From: Pseudomonas marincola | GTDB lineage: Bacteria > Pseudomonadota > Gammaproteobacteria > Pseudomonadales > Pseudomonadaceae | NCBI RefSeq assembly: GCF_900116605.1 | Contig: NZ_FPBC01000022.1 | Coordinates: forward strand, 1-53,381 | Direction: 5' to 3' | Length of the DNA stretch: 53,381 nucleotides | In this document: piece after piece, positions 35,656-45,447 of the stretch | Numbering within the stretch: position 1 is the first letter of the stretch | How the letters are laid out: every line of letters starts with the position of its first letter | Notes under the pieces: generated by a model | What the model was told of the DNA's origin: nothing | What the model saw: the letters and a program-made list of their open reading frames with translations, nothing else | Databases searched by the model: none | Program-made: the position numbers and the translations under genes

Positions 35656-36065
35656 CTAGGCGTACATTGACTCTCGCGGCGGGGGTGTTGCTGGGCTGTT
35701 CGACAGCGGTTTCGGCAACCGAGTTGGTCTACACACCCGTGAACCCTTCGTTTGGCGGCAACCCGATCAATGGCAGTTACTTGCTCGGCAATGCTCAGGC
35801 GCAAAACGACTACAAGGACCCGGATACCCCGGACTTTTCCTATGAGCAGCCCAGCGCGCTGGATCGGTTTACCGATCAGTTGCAGTCACGGCTTCTCAGT
35901 CAACTGTTAACAGATGTCGGTAATGGCAACACCGGCAGCCTGTCTACCGACAGCTTCCTGATCAATATCGTGGATGACTCGGGCGCACTCAGTGTTGAGG
36001 TGACCGACAAGCTCACAGGTGAAGTTTCAGTTATTGAAGTGAGCGGCCTCAACGCCACTTATTGA
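35652..36065 (+). CDS. csgF: curli nucleator-anchoring protein CsgF
   Basis: 137 residues with a signal peptide. The mature N-terminus TELVYTPVNPSFGGNPINGSYLL is the CsgF hallmark that enters the CsgG pore; the rest is the helix/beta C-terminal domain. CsgF links CsgB to the secretion pore at the cell surface. Its ATG overlaps the csgE stop by 4 bp. Confidence 0.94.
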   Translation: MTRRTLTLAAGVLLGCSTAVSATELVYTPVNPSFGGNPINGSYLLGNAQAQNDYKDPDTPDFSYEQPSALDRFTDQLQSRLLSQLLTDVGNGNTGSLSTDSFLINIVDDSGALSVEVTDKLTGEVSVIEVSGLNATY

Positions 36066-36089
36066 ATTGCCGATAAGGAAGTCTGAAAC

Positions 36090-36938
36090 ATGAAACGCTA
36101 CGTATTGACGGCTTTGATGCTGGTTGCGTTACAAGGTTGTGCCGTCCGCGAGCCGATGCCCGCCGAGCATGATGCCGATACCCCGACACTGACGCCCCGG
36201 GCCTCAACCTATTACGACTTGCTGCAGTTGCCCAAGCCGAGAGGCAAGCTGGTCGCGGCCGTTTATGGTTTTCGCGACCAGACCGGCCAGTACAAACCCC
36301 TGCCTTCAAGCTCGTTTTCGACCGCTGTAACCCAAGGTGGCGGCAGTATGCTGGTCGACGCATTACAGGCCAGTGGCTGGTTCAGCGTGCTGGAGCGTGA
36401 AGGCCTGCAAAACGTGCTGACCGAACGCAAGATTATTCGCGCTGCGCAGAATAAGTCTGAAGGCGGCAATAACCCGCAAATGCCGCAACTGCCTTCGTTG
36501 ATGGCGGCCAACATCATTCTTGAGGGCGGTATTGTGGCCTACGACACCAACGTGCGAACGGGTGGTGAAGGCGCGCGCTACCTGGGCATTGGAGTGTCCG
36601 AGAAATATCAGGTTGATCAGGTGACGGTGAACTTGCGTGCCGTCGATGTGCGCGGTGGGCAGGTGTTATCTAACGTGATGACGACCAAAACCATCTACTC
36701 GGTCGACCGCAGCGCGGGGGTCTTCAAGTTTATCGAGTTCAAGAAACTGCTTGAGATAGAGGCGGGCTACACCACCAATGAACCCGCGCAGCTGTGCGTG
36801 TTGTCGGCCATTGAGTCGGCAGTCGCGCATCTGGTTGCGCAGGGTGTCGAGCGTAATCTTTGGGTGATGGCAGACAACGTACCTATCGAGCAAACCAATC
36901 TGGTGAAGTTTCTCGACCAGCAGCAAACCAGCCTCTGA
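36090..36938 (+). CDS. csgG: curli secretion channel lipoprotein CsgG
   Basis: 282 residues. The lipoprotein signal has lipobox LQGC (lipidated Cys about residue 17). The domain opens LPKPRGKLVAAVYGFRDQTGQYK and continues with SGWFSVLEREGLQNVLTERKIIR, typical of CsgG. It forms the nonameric outer-membrane pore for curlin export. Last gene before a strong hairpin. Confidence 0.96.
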   Translation: MKRYVLTALMLVALQGCAVREPMPAEHDADTPTLTPRASTYYDLLQLPKPRGKLVAAVYGFRDQTGQYKPLPSSSFSTAVTQGGGSMLVDALQASGWFSVLEREGLQNVLTERKIIRAAQNKSEGGNNPQMPQLPSLMAANIILEGGIVAYDTNVRTGGEGARYLGIGVSEKYQVDQVTVNLRAVDVRGGQVLSNVMTTKTIYSVDRSAGVFKFIEFKKLLEIEAGYTTNEPAQLCVLSAIESAVAHLVAQGVERNLWVMADNVPIEQTNLVKFLDQQQTSL

Positions 36939-36955
36939 GACTTAAACCGTTCGCC

Positions 36956-37001
36956 ACCATTTGGCCCCGTACGCTTTCAGCGGGTGGGGCCAAATGGTTT
37001 C
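36956..37001 (+). terminator. terminator after csgG
   Basis: ACCATTTGGCCCC pairs perfectly (13 bp) with GGGGCCAAATGGT around a 17-nt loop, then TTTCT. It separates csgDEFG from csgBA. Confidence 0.75.
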
Positions 37002-37258
37002 TGGGCAGTGTGAAGCTGAGCGCTGCAGCGACCCGGCTTCGCTGACACCCCAACTCCCTGAATCCTGAATACGCGCCTGTAGCGTCGCGGCACGATTGCG
37101 CGGACACATTGTGCGCGGCTACAACTCGGTATTAATCGGTTGGATAGGGGGCTTAATCCCTGTTGTATGACGAGGGCCGGATTTTTACACCGATTGGGCG
37201 ATGTTGGTGTGCCACTACCGCGGCAACAATGTTGCTCAATTGAAGTGGAGCAACGCCC
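36999..37258 (+). promoter_or_regulatory. csgBA upstream region
   Basis: 260 bp after the csgG hairpin. It includes GGTATTAAT at 37128-37136, matching the core of the palindrome before csgD, and an imperfect inverted repeat bounded by TGTAGC (37079) and GCTACA. A separate csgBA promoter is expected here. No ORF. Confidence 0.5.
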
Positions 37259-37789
37259 ATGTCCCTCCGTTCACAGATCAACGCATTACTCATGGCTTCC
37301 ATGCTTGGCCTTGGCTTGGCAGGCGGTGCCGTGATGGCTGCAGATCTGCAAGATAACCAGGACCTGATGGCGGGCACAGAGCTTGGCCAGGACCTCTCGG
37401 CGCAACTGGCAGGATTGTCTGGCGAGCAAAAAGCCCTGTTATTGCAGCAGGGCTACAGCAACGTCGGCAAGATCACCCAGATCGGCAGCAACCAAGCGGT
37501 GATGCTGCAAAACGGCGCTGATTTGTTGGGCGGAATCGTCCAGGTCGGCAGTGATCAGGAAGCCTACATCCTCCAGCAAGGCGCAGCTAACGCTGCCGGC
37601 ATCATCCAATTCGGTAGCGGCAACGATGCGCTGATCATCCAGAACGGCGCTTTCAATCAGGCACTTATTACACAGAACGGTGTGGGCAATAACGCCCAGA
37701 TCATGCAGGACGGTTACGCCCTGCAAAGTAGCGTTACCCAGTGGGGTAACGGCAGTGGCAGAAGCGTCGTAGTACGCCAGTACCGCTGA
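37259..37789 (+). CDS. csgB: CsgB-like minor curlin (nucleator)
   Basis: 176 residues with a signal peptide (cleavage near residue 28). The mature part has about five curlin-type repeats (e.g. GYSNVGKITQIGSNQAVMLQ, GSGNDALIIQ, GVGNNAQIMQ), with the Gln/Asn ladder positions of curlin and a basic C-terminus (VVVRQYR), as in CsgB. It is preceded by GGAG 8 bp upstream. It nucleates CsgA polymerisation at the cell surface. Confidence 0.9.
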   Translation: MSLRSQINALLMASMLGLGLAGGAVMAADLQDNQDLMAGTELGQDLSAQLAGLSGEQKALLLQQGYSNVGKITQIGSNQAVMLQNGADLLGGIVQVGSDQEAYILQQGAANAAGIIQFGSGNDALIIQNGAFNQALITQNGVGNNAQIMQDGYALQSSVTQWGNGSGRSVVVRQYR

Positions 37790-37840
37790 GATTGGCAACT
37801 AACTTGACTCATGCAACGGATGCATCAAAGGAGAAATACC

Positions 37841-39835
37841 ATGCTCAAGCTCAACGCAATTGCAGCGGCACTGATCGCACTTTCCAGCGCCCAGGCCATG
37901 GCAGCAGACAACTATGCACTGCAACTTCAAGCGGGTGTTGAAAACGAAGCCGAAGTTGATCAAACCACCGGTTCATTGAGCAACTACGCGCTGCAAGGGC
38001 AGGCGGGTGTTGGCAACGATGCAACCATTACGCAAAAGAACAGCGGCGCTAACTTAGCTGTTCAGGGGCAAGCTGGGTTCGATAACGTCGCGGCTGTTAA
38101 GCAAAACCTCGCCGGTGGTTCAGGGGCGCTCCAACTCCAGGGTGGTACTGGCAACGATGCGCAGGTCACTCAGACGCTTACGATTGGCGCAGGGGCTAGC
38201 CAAGTACAGCTAGGCACCAGCAACCAGGCGGTTACCACTCAAACAGGGCAGACCGGCAGTACTGCCGCGACCTATCAGTACGGTAATGGCAACACTGCTG
38301 AGCTGCAGCAACAAATTGTGGGTTCAAGCAACTCGGCTAGCGCTACCCAAGTCGGTAACTCTAACGATGTTCTGGTGACACAGAACAGCTCAGGATTCCT
38401 CGGTTTAAGCCCAAGCTCCAGCAACCAGGCTAATACCTACCAGGAAGGCGACCGCAACAAGGCTTATGTTGGCCAGACCGGGACCGGCAACACAGCAACC
38501 ACTTCTTCGGTCGGTAACGACAACAGAATTCTGGCAGGCACCAGCAAATCACCAAGCGGCAACGGCCAGTCGGGTTCAAACCAGGTGGCGAGCCTGCAGC
38601 AAACGGGTGACAGCAACCTGATTTCGTTGCGTCAAAGCAATAACGGCAACAATGCTACGGCCAACCAGAGCGGTGACTTCAACACCGCAAGCATTAGCCA
38701 GCCAAGCAGCGGCAGCGTTGCCACTGTCGACCAGACGGGCGACTGGAACAAGGCCACCGTTAGCCAAACGCGCAATCGTCAGACTTCCGATATCGACCAG
38801 AATGGCGTTGGTAATACCGCGACGACTAGCCAGGGTGAGAGTAACGACAATATCGCCAGCATCAATCAAGACGGCAATTGGAACACCGCCGACACCGTGC
38901 AAAGAGGTAAGGCGAACGAGGGCTATGTAACTCAGTCCGGTGACTGGAACAACTCCACCGTTGATCAGCGCAACGAGCACAACCGGGCTGACGTTTCGCA
39001 AGATGGCACTGGCAACACCTCTGGTGTGTATCAGGCTGATGGCTCGTTCAACGTTGCAGCGGTTGAGCAGGTCGGCGACTGGAACGTTTCATCGATTAAG
39101 CAATATGGTTCTGAGAACGGCGCTACTGTTGCTCAAGCTGGTAACTGGAACGAGGCGACTACTCTGCAAACGGGTAGCGGCAATCAGGCGGATACAAGCC
39201 AGTCCGGCGACTGGAACGTGGCCACAACCACTCAGAACGGTAATGACCATATCGCTGATGTGACTCAGGACGGGACTGGTAACAATGCGACAGTTGATCA
39301 GTTTGGCGGCAACGGCAATGCCTCGACGATTGATCAAACTGGCGGTTGGAACACTGCCAAGACCACTCAGAACGGCTCAGGCAACGTTGCCGAACTGACC
39401 CAGGACGGAAACTGGAACAACGCGACCGGCAACCAGAATGGCAGCAGCAACGAGCTGTATTTCAGCCAGAATGGAACGGGTAACGAGCTGACTGCTGATC
39501 AGTCTGGCAACGGCAACATGATTGATGGTTTCTCAACTGGCAATTACAACGTGGCCGATATCGACCAGGTGGGTAATGGTAACGATGCGACTGTTCGTCA
39601 GCTTGGTGAGAACAACGACGCGTCGGTGGACCAGAATGGTGGTCATTACGCTCAGGTTGCACAGATCGGCTGGGGTAACGATGCCAACATCGTGCAAACC
39701 GGCACTGGCAACTCGGCCTGGGTGGGTCAGGTTGGCGCGGCTAACCTCAGCAACGTGACGCAGGGCGGTAGCAGCAACATCGCGATGGTCGGTCAGGTTG
39801 GCGCGAGCAACGTGAGCACCATCAACCAAAACTAA
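37841..39835 (+). CDS. csgA: giant CsgA-like major curlin
   Basis: 664 residues against about 151 in E. coli. The start at 37841 is preceded by AAAGGAG; an upstream in-frame ATG at 37811 is unlikely. The signal peptide ends at AQAMAA. The rest is about 28 curlin repeats of about 22 residues with Q-x-G-x-x-N-x-A-x-x-x-Q spacing. From residue 302 onward many repeats carry G-[DNG]-W-N: W302, 347, 369, 414, 436, 458, 503 and 525, each 22 or 45 residues apart. No Cys. It should fold as a long beta-solenoid amyloid subunit. Confidence 0.93.
   Translation: MLKLNAIAAALIALSSAQAMAADNYALQLQAGVENEAEVDQTTGSLSNYALQGQAGVGNDATITQKNSGANLAVQGQAGFDNVAAVKQNLAGGSGALQLQGGTGNDAQVTQTLTIGAGASQVQLGTSNQAVTTQTGQTGSTAATYQYGNGNTAELQQQIVGSSNSASATQVGNSNDVLVTQNSSGFLGLSPSSSNQANTYQEGDRNKAYVGQTGTGNTATTSSVGNDNRILAGTSKSPSGNGQSGSNQVASLQQTGDSNLISLRQSNNGNNATANQSGDFNTASISQPSSGSVATVDQTGDWNKATVSQTRNRQTSDIDQNGVGNTATTSQGESNDNIASINQDGNWNTADTVQRGKANEGYVTQSGDWNNSTVDQRNEHNRADVSQDGTGNTSGVYQADGSFNVAAVEQVGDWNVSSIKQYGSENGATVAQAGNWNEATTLQTGSGNQADTSQSGDWNVATTTQNGNDHIADVTQDGTGNNATVDQFGGNGNASTIDQTGGWNTAKTTQNGSGNVAELTQDGNWNNATGNQNGSSNELYFSQNGTGNELTADQSGNGNMIDGFSTGNYNVADIDQVGNGNDATVRQLGENNDASVDQNGGHYAQVAQIGWGNDANIVQTGTGNSAWVGQVGAANLSNVTQGGSSNIAMVGQVGASNVSTINQN
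37907..39832 (+). repeat. curlin repeat array within csgA
   Basis: About 28 degenerate units of about 66 bp, each coding for one strand-loop-strand of the beta-solenoid. Units are diverged at DNA level, so the array is old rather than a recent expansion. The first third is more irregular, with an insert near residues 185-195 (SSGFLGLSPSSSN). Confidence 0.8.
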
Positions 39836-39884
39836 GCGCCGTCAGCCGCCTCGGCAACGGGGCGGCTTCTGGCAGGAAACGAAT

Positions 39885-40256
39885 GTGTTATCGATTGCAC
39901 TAACGTCCCTACTCCTTGCCTCAGCCTCACCGGCTGGGGCTTCTTTGTTTCTGCAGCCGGTTTCGGCAACCCAGTTGGAGCTGCGCCTGTGTTTCACCGG
40001 CGACGGCCAACAGGTGCGCTACGATCTCGAAGTACTCACGGTGTCGGCTGCGGGCAAGCAACGCTCGCGACAAGGCGGTACGTTGCTGGCGACCGCAACG
40101 CGCGCGTGTCCGATACTTAATCGCATGGGTACCAGCGCAGATCGCAGCGTCGAGGCTACCGTGCACTGGTGGGTTGATGGTCAGGAACAAGCGCCGCTGC
40201 AGCAGCGCTTTCCTGAAAACCAGCAGAGCAATGGCCGTGCTGGTGAGCCGACTTAG
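39885..40256 (+). CDS. CsgC/CsgH-like curli accessory protein
   Basis: A 123-residue secreted protein, GTG start with AGGA upstream, 49 bp after csgA. Signal peptide about 1-19. The mature part is a short beta-rich domain, LELRLCFTGDGQQVRYDLEV...SRQGGTLLA...VEATVHWWVDG, resembling the Ig-like fold and layout of CsgC/CsgH, which stop premature curlin fibre formation in the periplasm. Two Cys (C36, C75) are present. Similarity is by pattern, so the assignment needs profile search. Confidence 0.65.
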   Translation: MLSIALTSLLLASASPAGASLFLQPVSATQLELRLCFTGDGQQVRYDLEVLTVSAAGKQRSRQGGTLLATATRACPILNRMGTSADRSVEATVHWWVDGQEQAPLQQRFPENQQSNGRAGEPT

Positions 40257-40274
40257 CGGCGCTGATTTCTTGCG

Positions 40275-41837
40275 CTAAAGCGTTGTCGCCAATTGCGCAC
40301 TCAAGCCCATGGCTTGTGGTTGGAACAGGCGCGCATCCATCAGTTTGGGCTGGCGAATGATCGGTTCGAAATCCATCCGCTCAACGATGTCGCGCTGAAT
40401 ATCGATCCCCGGCGCCACCTCGATCAGCTCCAGTCCCTCGGTGGTGAGTTCGAATACGCAGCGCTCAGTGACATACAGCACGGGCTGGCCGCGTTCTGCT
40501 GCCTGTTTACCCGCGAATGTACGGTGCTCGACTTCGCCGACGAACTTGCGCATTTGCCCGTCTGTGATGATTTGCAGCAAGCCATTGTGAATACGGATGT
40601 CTTGTTTGCCAGCGCTGAATGTACCGGCGAAAACCACCTGCTTGGCGTTCTGGCTGATGTTGATAAAACCGCCCGCGCCTGCCAGCCGACTGCCAAACTT
40701 CGAGACGTTCAGGTTGCCCGCTGCATCGGCCTGCGCCAGCCCGAGTACGGCCAGATCCAACCCGCCGCCGTCGTAAAAATCGAACTGATAGGGTTGGTCG
40801 ATCAAGGCGCTGTGATTGCTCGCCGCGCCGAAGTCCAGCCCAGATGCCGGTACGCCGCCGATCACGCCGGGCTCTGCCGTGAGTGTGAGTAAATCACTCA
40901 CGCCTTCTTCGGCGGCAACTGCAGCCACACCTTCCGGCATGCCGATGCCCAGATTAACCACCGAGTTGGCCTTAAGCTCCAGCGCGGCGCGGCGGGCGAT
41001 CAGCTTGCGCACATCGAGCGGCAGCGGCGCCAGGCTGTCCATTGCCACCCGCGTTTCGGCAGAGAAGGCCGGGTTGTAACCGGTGGCAAAGGTTTGCTGA
41101 TGGTTTTCGGGGTCGGCAACAACAATGCAGTCGACCAGAATGCCGGGGATTTTAACGTCGCGCGGATTCAGCGAGCCGCGCTCGACAATCCGTTCGACCT
41201 GCGCGATCACCAAACCGCCGCTGTTATGCGCGGCCATGGCGATGGCCAGGCTTTCGATTGTCAGCGCTTCGCGCTCCATGCTCAGGTTGCCGTCGGCATC
41301 GGCGCTGGTGGCGCGAATGATGCCAACGTTGATCGGCAGCGCCGGATAGAACAGATAGTCCTGATCATCTATCGGCATGCGCCGCACCAGATCCACTGTG
41401 GTTCTGGCGTTCAACTTGCCGCCGCCAAACAGCGGGTCAACAAAGGTGCCCAGACCGACCTTGGACAGTTGCCCCGGTTTGCCCGCCGCGATATCGCGAA
41501 ACAGTTGAGAGATAACTCCTTGCGGCAAGTTATAGGCTTCGATCAGGTTATCCACAGCCAACTTCTGCAAGCCGGGCACCAATCCCCAATGGCCGCCGAT
41601 CACGCGGCGCACTAAACCTTCATGGGCCAGATGATTCAGCCCGCGCTGTTTGCCATCGCCTTGACCGGCGGCGTACACCAGCGTCAGGTCGCGCGGGGCT
41701 TGTTGGGCCATGAAGCGTTGCTCCAGCGCCACGGCGATTTCCTCGGCAAAGCCAATGCCTACAAAACCGCCGGTGGCGACGTTGCTGTTGTCCTGTATGC
41801 GGGCCACCGCAGCGGCGGCCGTCATGATTTTGCTCAT
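40275..41837 (-). CDS. CoA-transferase (family I, acetate/3-oxoacid type)
   Basis: 520 residues; both halves of a family I CoA-transferase are fused. The catalytic Glu is in NLGIGMPEGVAAV (about residue 299), the site of the glutamyl-CoA intermediate. The C-terminal half carries LNVSKFGSRLAGAGGFINISQNA. Relatives move CoA between acetyl-CoA and short-chain acids. Next to a GntP permease, a short-chain hydroxy- or fatty-acid substrate is likely. The gene runs in the same direction as the permease, 113 bp downstream. Confidence 0.9.
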   Translation of the reverse strand: MSKIMTAAAAVARIQDNSNVATGGFVGIGFAEEIAVALEQRFMAQQAPRDLTLVYAAGQGDGKQRGLNHLAHEGLVRRVIGGHWGLVPGLQKLAVDNLIEAYNLPQGVISQLFRDIAAGKPGQLSKVGLGTFVDPLFGGGKLNARTTVDLVRRMPIDDQDYLFYPALPINVGIIRATSADADGNLSMEREALTIESLAIAMAAHNSGGLVIAQVERIVERGSLNPRDVKIPGILVDCIVVADPENHQQTFATGYNPAFSAETRVAMDSLAPLPLDVRKLIARRAALELKANSVVNLGIGMPEGVAAVAAEEGVSDLLTLTAEPGVIGGVPASGLDFGAASNHSALIDQPYQFDFYDGGGLDLAVLGLAQADAAGNLNVSKFGSRLAGAGGFINISQNAKQVVFAGTFSAGKQDIRIHNGLLQIITDGQMRKFVGEVEHRTFAGKQAAERGQPVLYVTERCVFELTTEGLELIEVAPGIDIQRDIVERMDFEPIIRQPKLMDARLFQPQAMGLSAQLATTL

Positions 41838-41950
41838 GCGGTTTTACTCAAATCAATACGCAATAACGGAACTGCGCAGCGCTAAGGACTTGCTGGCGCT
41901 GCACGCAGAGGCAGGCAGCAAGTCGAAAGCGCCACGTTTGTCGCCTCGGG

Positions 41951-43336
41951 TCAGAAGCTACCGAACAGTGTTCCGAGGGCAATCACCACCGCCAGAGCCA
42001 TCATTGGGAAGGCCACGGTGTTGACGAAAATAAACTTGTACGACTCACGGTGCGTGAGTTTGCAAATGGCCAGCAGCGAGATAACCGCGCCGTTATGCGG
42101 CAGGGTATCCATGCAGCCAGAGGCCATTGCTGCGACGCGGTGCAACAGTTCGGGGCTGATGCCGGCCGTGGTGGCCAGTGTCATGTATTGCTCGCCGAGG
42201 GTTTTCAGCGCAATCGACATGCCGCCCGAAGCCGAGCCGGTAATACCCGCGAGAATATTCACCGCCACCGCTTCCGAGATCAGCGGGTTATCCGACACAC
42301 CCAGCACCAGATCGCGGATAACCACAAAGCCCGCCAATGAGGCGATGACGGTGCCGTAACCGACTTCGGCGGCGGTATTGAGAATCGGCAACATGGAGCC
42401 GAAAGCACCATCGTTGACGGTTTTCTTCAGGTCCATCCAACGACGCCAGTGCATGACGATCAGCAAGACGATGGCCGACGCCAACGCAACAATGATCGAC
42501 CAGATGCCGATCAGTGATTTGGCATCAGCCAGGCCGCCAAATTCAGGCTTGGCCAGATAGCTGGCGTCGATACCCGGCAGGATTTGCTTGGCCATTACAT
42601 AGTTGAGGCCGATCACGATCAGAATCGGCAGCAGCGCCAACCAGAAGCCGGGAGTGTGGCTGTAGTCCTGTTCGATTGGGTCTTCGCGGTGGTCGCCGTA
42701 GCCTTCGCCAGCCGCTTTCAGTTTGCGTGCCTGGCTGGTGAGCCACCATGAACCAAGGCCGAACATGATCAGGCCCGCGATGATGCCAAGGCCGGGCGCT
42801 GCGAAGGCATCGGTGCCGAAGAAAGGGTTGGGAATCGCGTTCTGAATGGCCGGCGTGCCGGGCAGGGCGGTCATGGTGAAAGTGAACGAACCCAGCGCAA
42901 TCGCGCCGGGGATCAGGCGCTTGGGAATATCGGCTTCGCGAAACAACGCTGCGCCAATCGGGTACACCGCAAAGGCCACTACAAACAGCGAAACGCCGCC
43001 GTAGGTGAGAATGCCGCACGCCAGCACAATCGCCAGAATCGCCCGCTCACTGCCCAACTTGGCAACGATGCCGTGGGCGATGGCGCGGGCAGAGCCGGAG
43101 TCATCCATGAGTTTGCCGAACAATGCGCCGAGCAAAAACAGCGGGAAGAACTGGATGACATAGCCGCCCATGGCTTTCATGAACACTTGGGTGTACGTGG
43201 GCAGCAGCATGGCCACTTCGCCGGAGAACAGCAGGGCGAGCAGCGCAAGAAGGGGAGCGAGTATCAGCACGTTAATGCCGCGATACGCGAGGTACATCAG
43301 CAGTGCGAGGGAAATCAGAATACCAAGGGTACCCAT
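41951..43336 (-). CDS. GntP-family permease
   Basis: 461 residues, about 12-14 TM segments, GntP family. Conserved blocks include GALFGKLMDDSGSARAIAHGI (about 70), FTMTALPGTPAIQNAIPNPFFGT (about 153) and GMSIALKTLGEQYM (about 378). Members carry gluconate, 3-hydroxybutyrate or other short carboxylates. Downstream CoA-transferase favours a short-chain acid, by context only. Preceded by a candidate sigma54 promoter. Confidence 0.88.
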   Translation of the reverse strand: MGTLGILISLALLMYLAYRGINVLILAPLLALLALLFSGEVAMLLPTYTQVFMKAMGGYVIQFFPLFLLGALFGKLMDDSGSARAIAHGIVAKLGSERAILAIVLACGILTYGGVSLFVVAFAVYPIGAALFREADIPKRLIPGAIALGSFTFTMTALPGTPAIQNAIPNPFFGTDAFAAPGLGIIAGLIMFGLGSWWLTSQARKLKAAGEGYGDHREDPIEQDYSHTPGFWLALLPILIVIGLNYVMAKQILPGIDASYLAKPEFGGLADAKSLIGIWSIIVALASAIVLLIVMHWRRWMDLKKTVNDGAFGSMLPILNTAAEVGYGTVIASLAGFVVIRDLVLGVSDNPLISEAVAVNILAGITGSASGGMSIALKTLGEQYMTLATTAGISPELLHRVAAMASGCMDTLPHNGAVISLLAICKLTHRESYKFIFVNTVAFPMMALAVVIALGTLFGSF

Positions 43337-43428
43337 CGTAAATTCCTTTTGTTGTTATTGAGGTCGTGCTCTTTGGCGCGCCGGGTAGCGCTACGCGCAG
43401 TCAGCAGCGCGCAGCATTGGCGTGATAG

Positions 43429-43444
43429 AGCGAAAGGTGTGCCA
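43429..43444 (-). promoter_or_regulatory. candidate sigma54 (-24/-12) promoter of the GntP permease
   Basis: On the minus strand TGGCAC-N5-TCGCT matches TGGCAC-N5-TTGCA/T with one change in the -12 part, and GG-N10-GC spacing is exact. Transcription would start near 43417, about 80 bp before the permease ATG. It lies downstream of two activator-like sites and beside a sigma54-activator gene. Confidence 0.6.
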
Positions 43445-43555
43445 GTTGTCGTAAGACCTTAGTCGGACGGGCCTGCATGGCAGGCGGGTCGTGACTTACA
43501 GCCCATCAGGCGATTGCGCGGGGCGATTTGGCGAGGGTTTTGATATGTCGCGGTA

Positions 43556-43573
43556 TGCCCAAAAAATTGGACA
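43556..43573. promoter_or_regulatory. activator site 1, inverted repeat
   Basis: TGCCCA-N6-TGGACA; together with site 2 this gives the shared pattern TGYCCA-N6-TGGACA. About 140-155 bp upstream of the predicted sigma54 transcription start. Confidence 0.65.
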
Positions 43574-43606
43574 TGTATGATTTTTTGGAAGGATCTGTCG
43601 TTTTTG

Positions 43607-43624
43607 TGTCCAGTAATTTGGACA
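43607..43624. promoter_or_regulatory. activator site 2, perfect inverted repeat
   Basis: TGTCCA-N6-TGGACA. Its centre is 51 bp from that of site 1, about five DNA helical turns, so both lie on the same face. Confidence 0.7.
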
Positions 43625-43643
43625 TGTGCGCAGTGGACTTTCG

Positions 43644-45110
<1,467 letters not shown>

Positions 45111-45447
45111 GCCTGAAAGGTTTCCGGATTGAGGGTGGGGCGATTATGGGCATCTGAGCCGACCCGCAGCAAGGCGCGGGCGTAGCCTGATGCAATTGGT
45201 CTTCTCATGCTTTGCGCTAATGGCGTTTATGCCATTGTTTTGAGATAGTTAGCCGGCTATCCGCCTGCGCGAGGCTCAAAAGGCCAACTGCAAGCGTCGA
45301 CGCCTATCGCGTCACTCCCTCATGGTGTCTATCTGACACACGTTGGCGAGCTATCCGCGCGCTGCTGGATCTGCCGTGCACAGCCCACATGGCTGACGTT
45401 CGTGCATTCAAAAAATTAAAAAGTCTCGATCCATCCAAGGACGTCCC
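45111..45447. promoter_or_regulatory. divergent region between the sigma54 activator and dctP
   Basis: 337 bp, no ORF. It contains inverted repeats AATGGC-N6-GCCATT (45219-45236), a TAGCCGGCTA palindrome near 45250, and GTGTC-TATCT-GACAC (45325-45339), the last 109 bp before dctP. These could be operators. A GG-N10-GC arrangement near 45345 is too weak to call a sigma54 promoter. Confidence 0.45.

Noticed and set aside
37811..37840. Upstream ATG for csgA
   Set aside because: The downstream ATG has AAAGGAG at good distance and a standard signal peptide; the extension adds a charged stretch before it.
45344..45359. Possible sigma54 promoter before dctP (GG-N10-GC)
   Set aside because: Only the spacing fits; both boxes deviate (TGGCGA, CCGCG), so it is not called.
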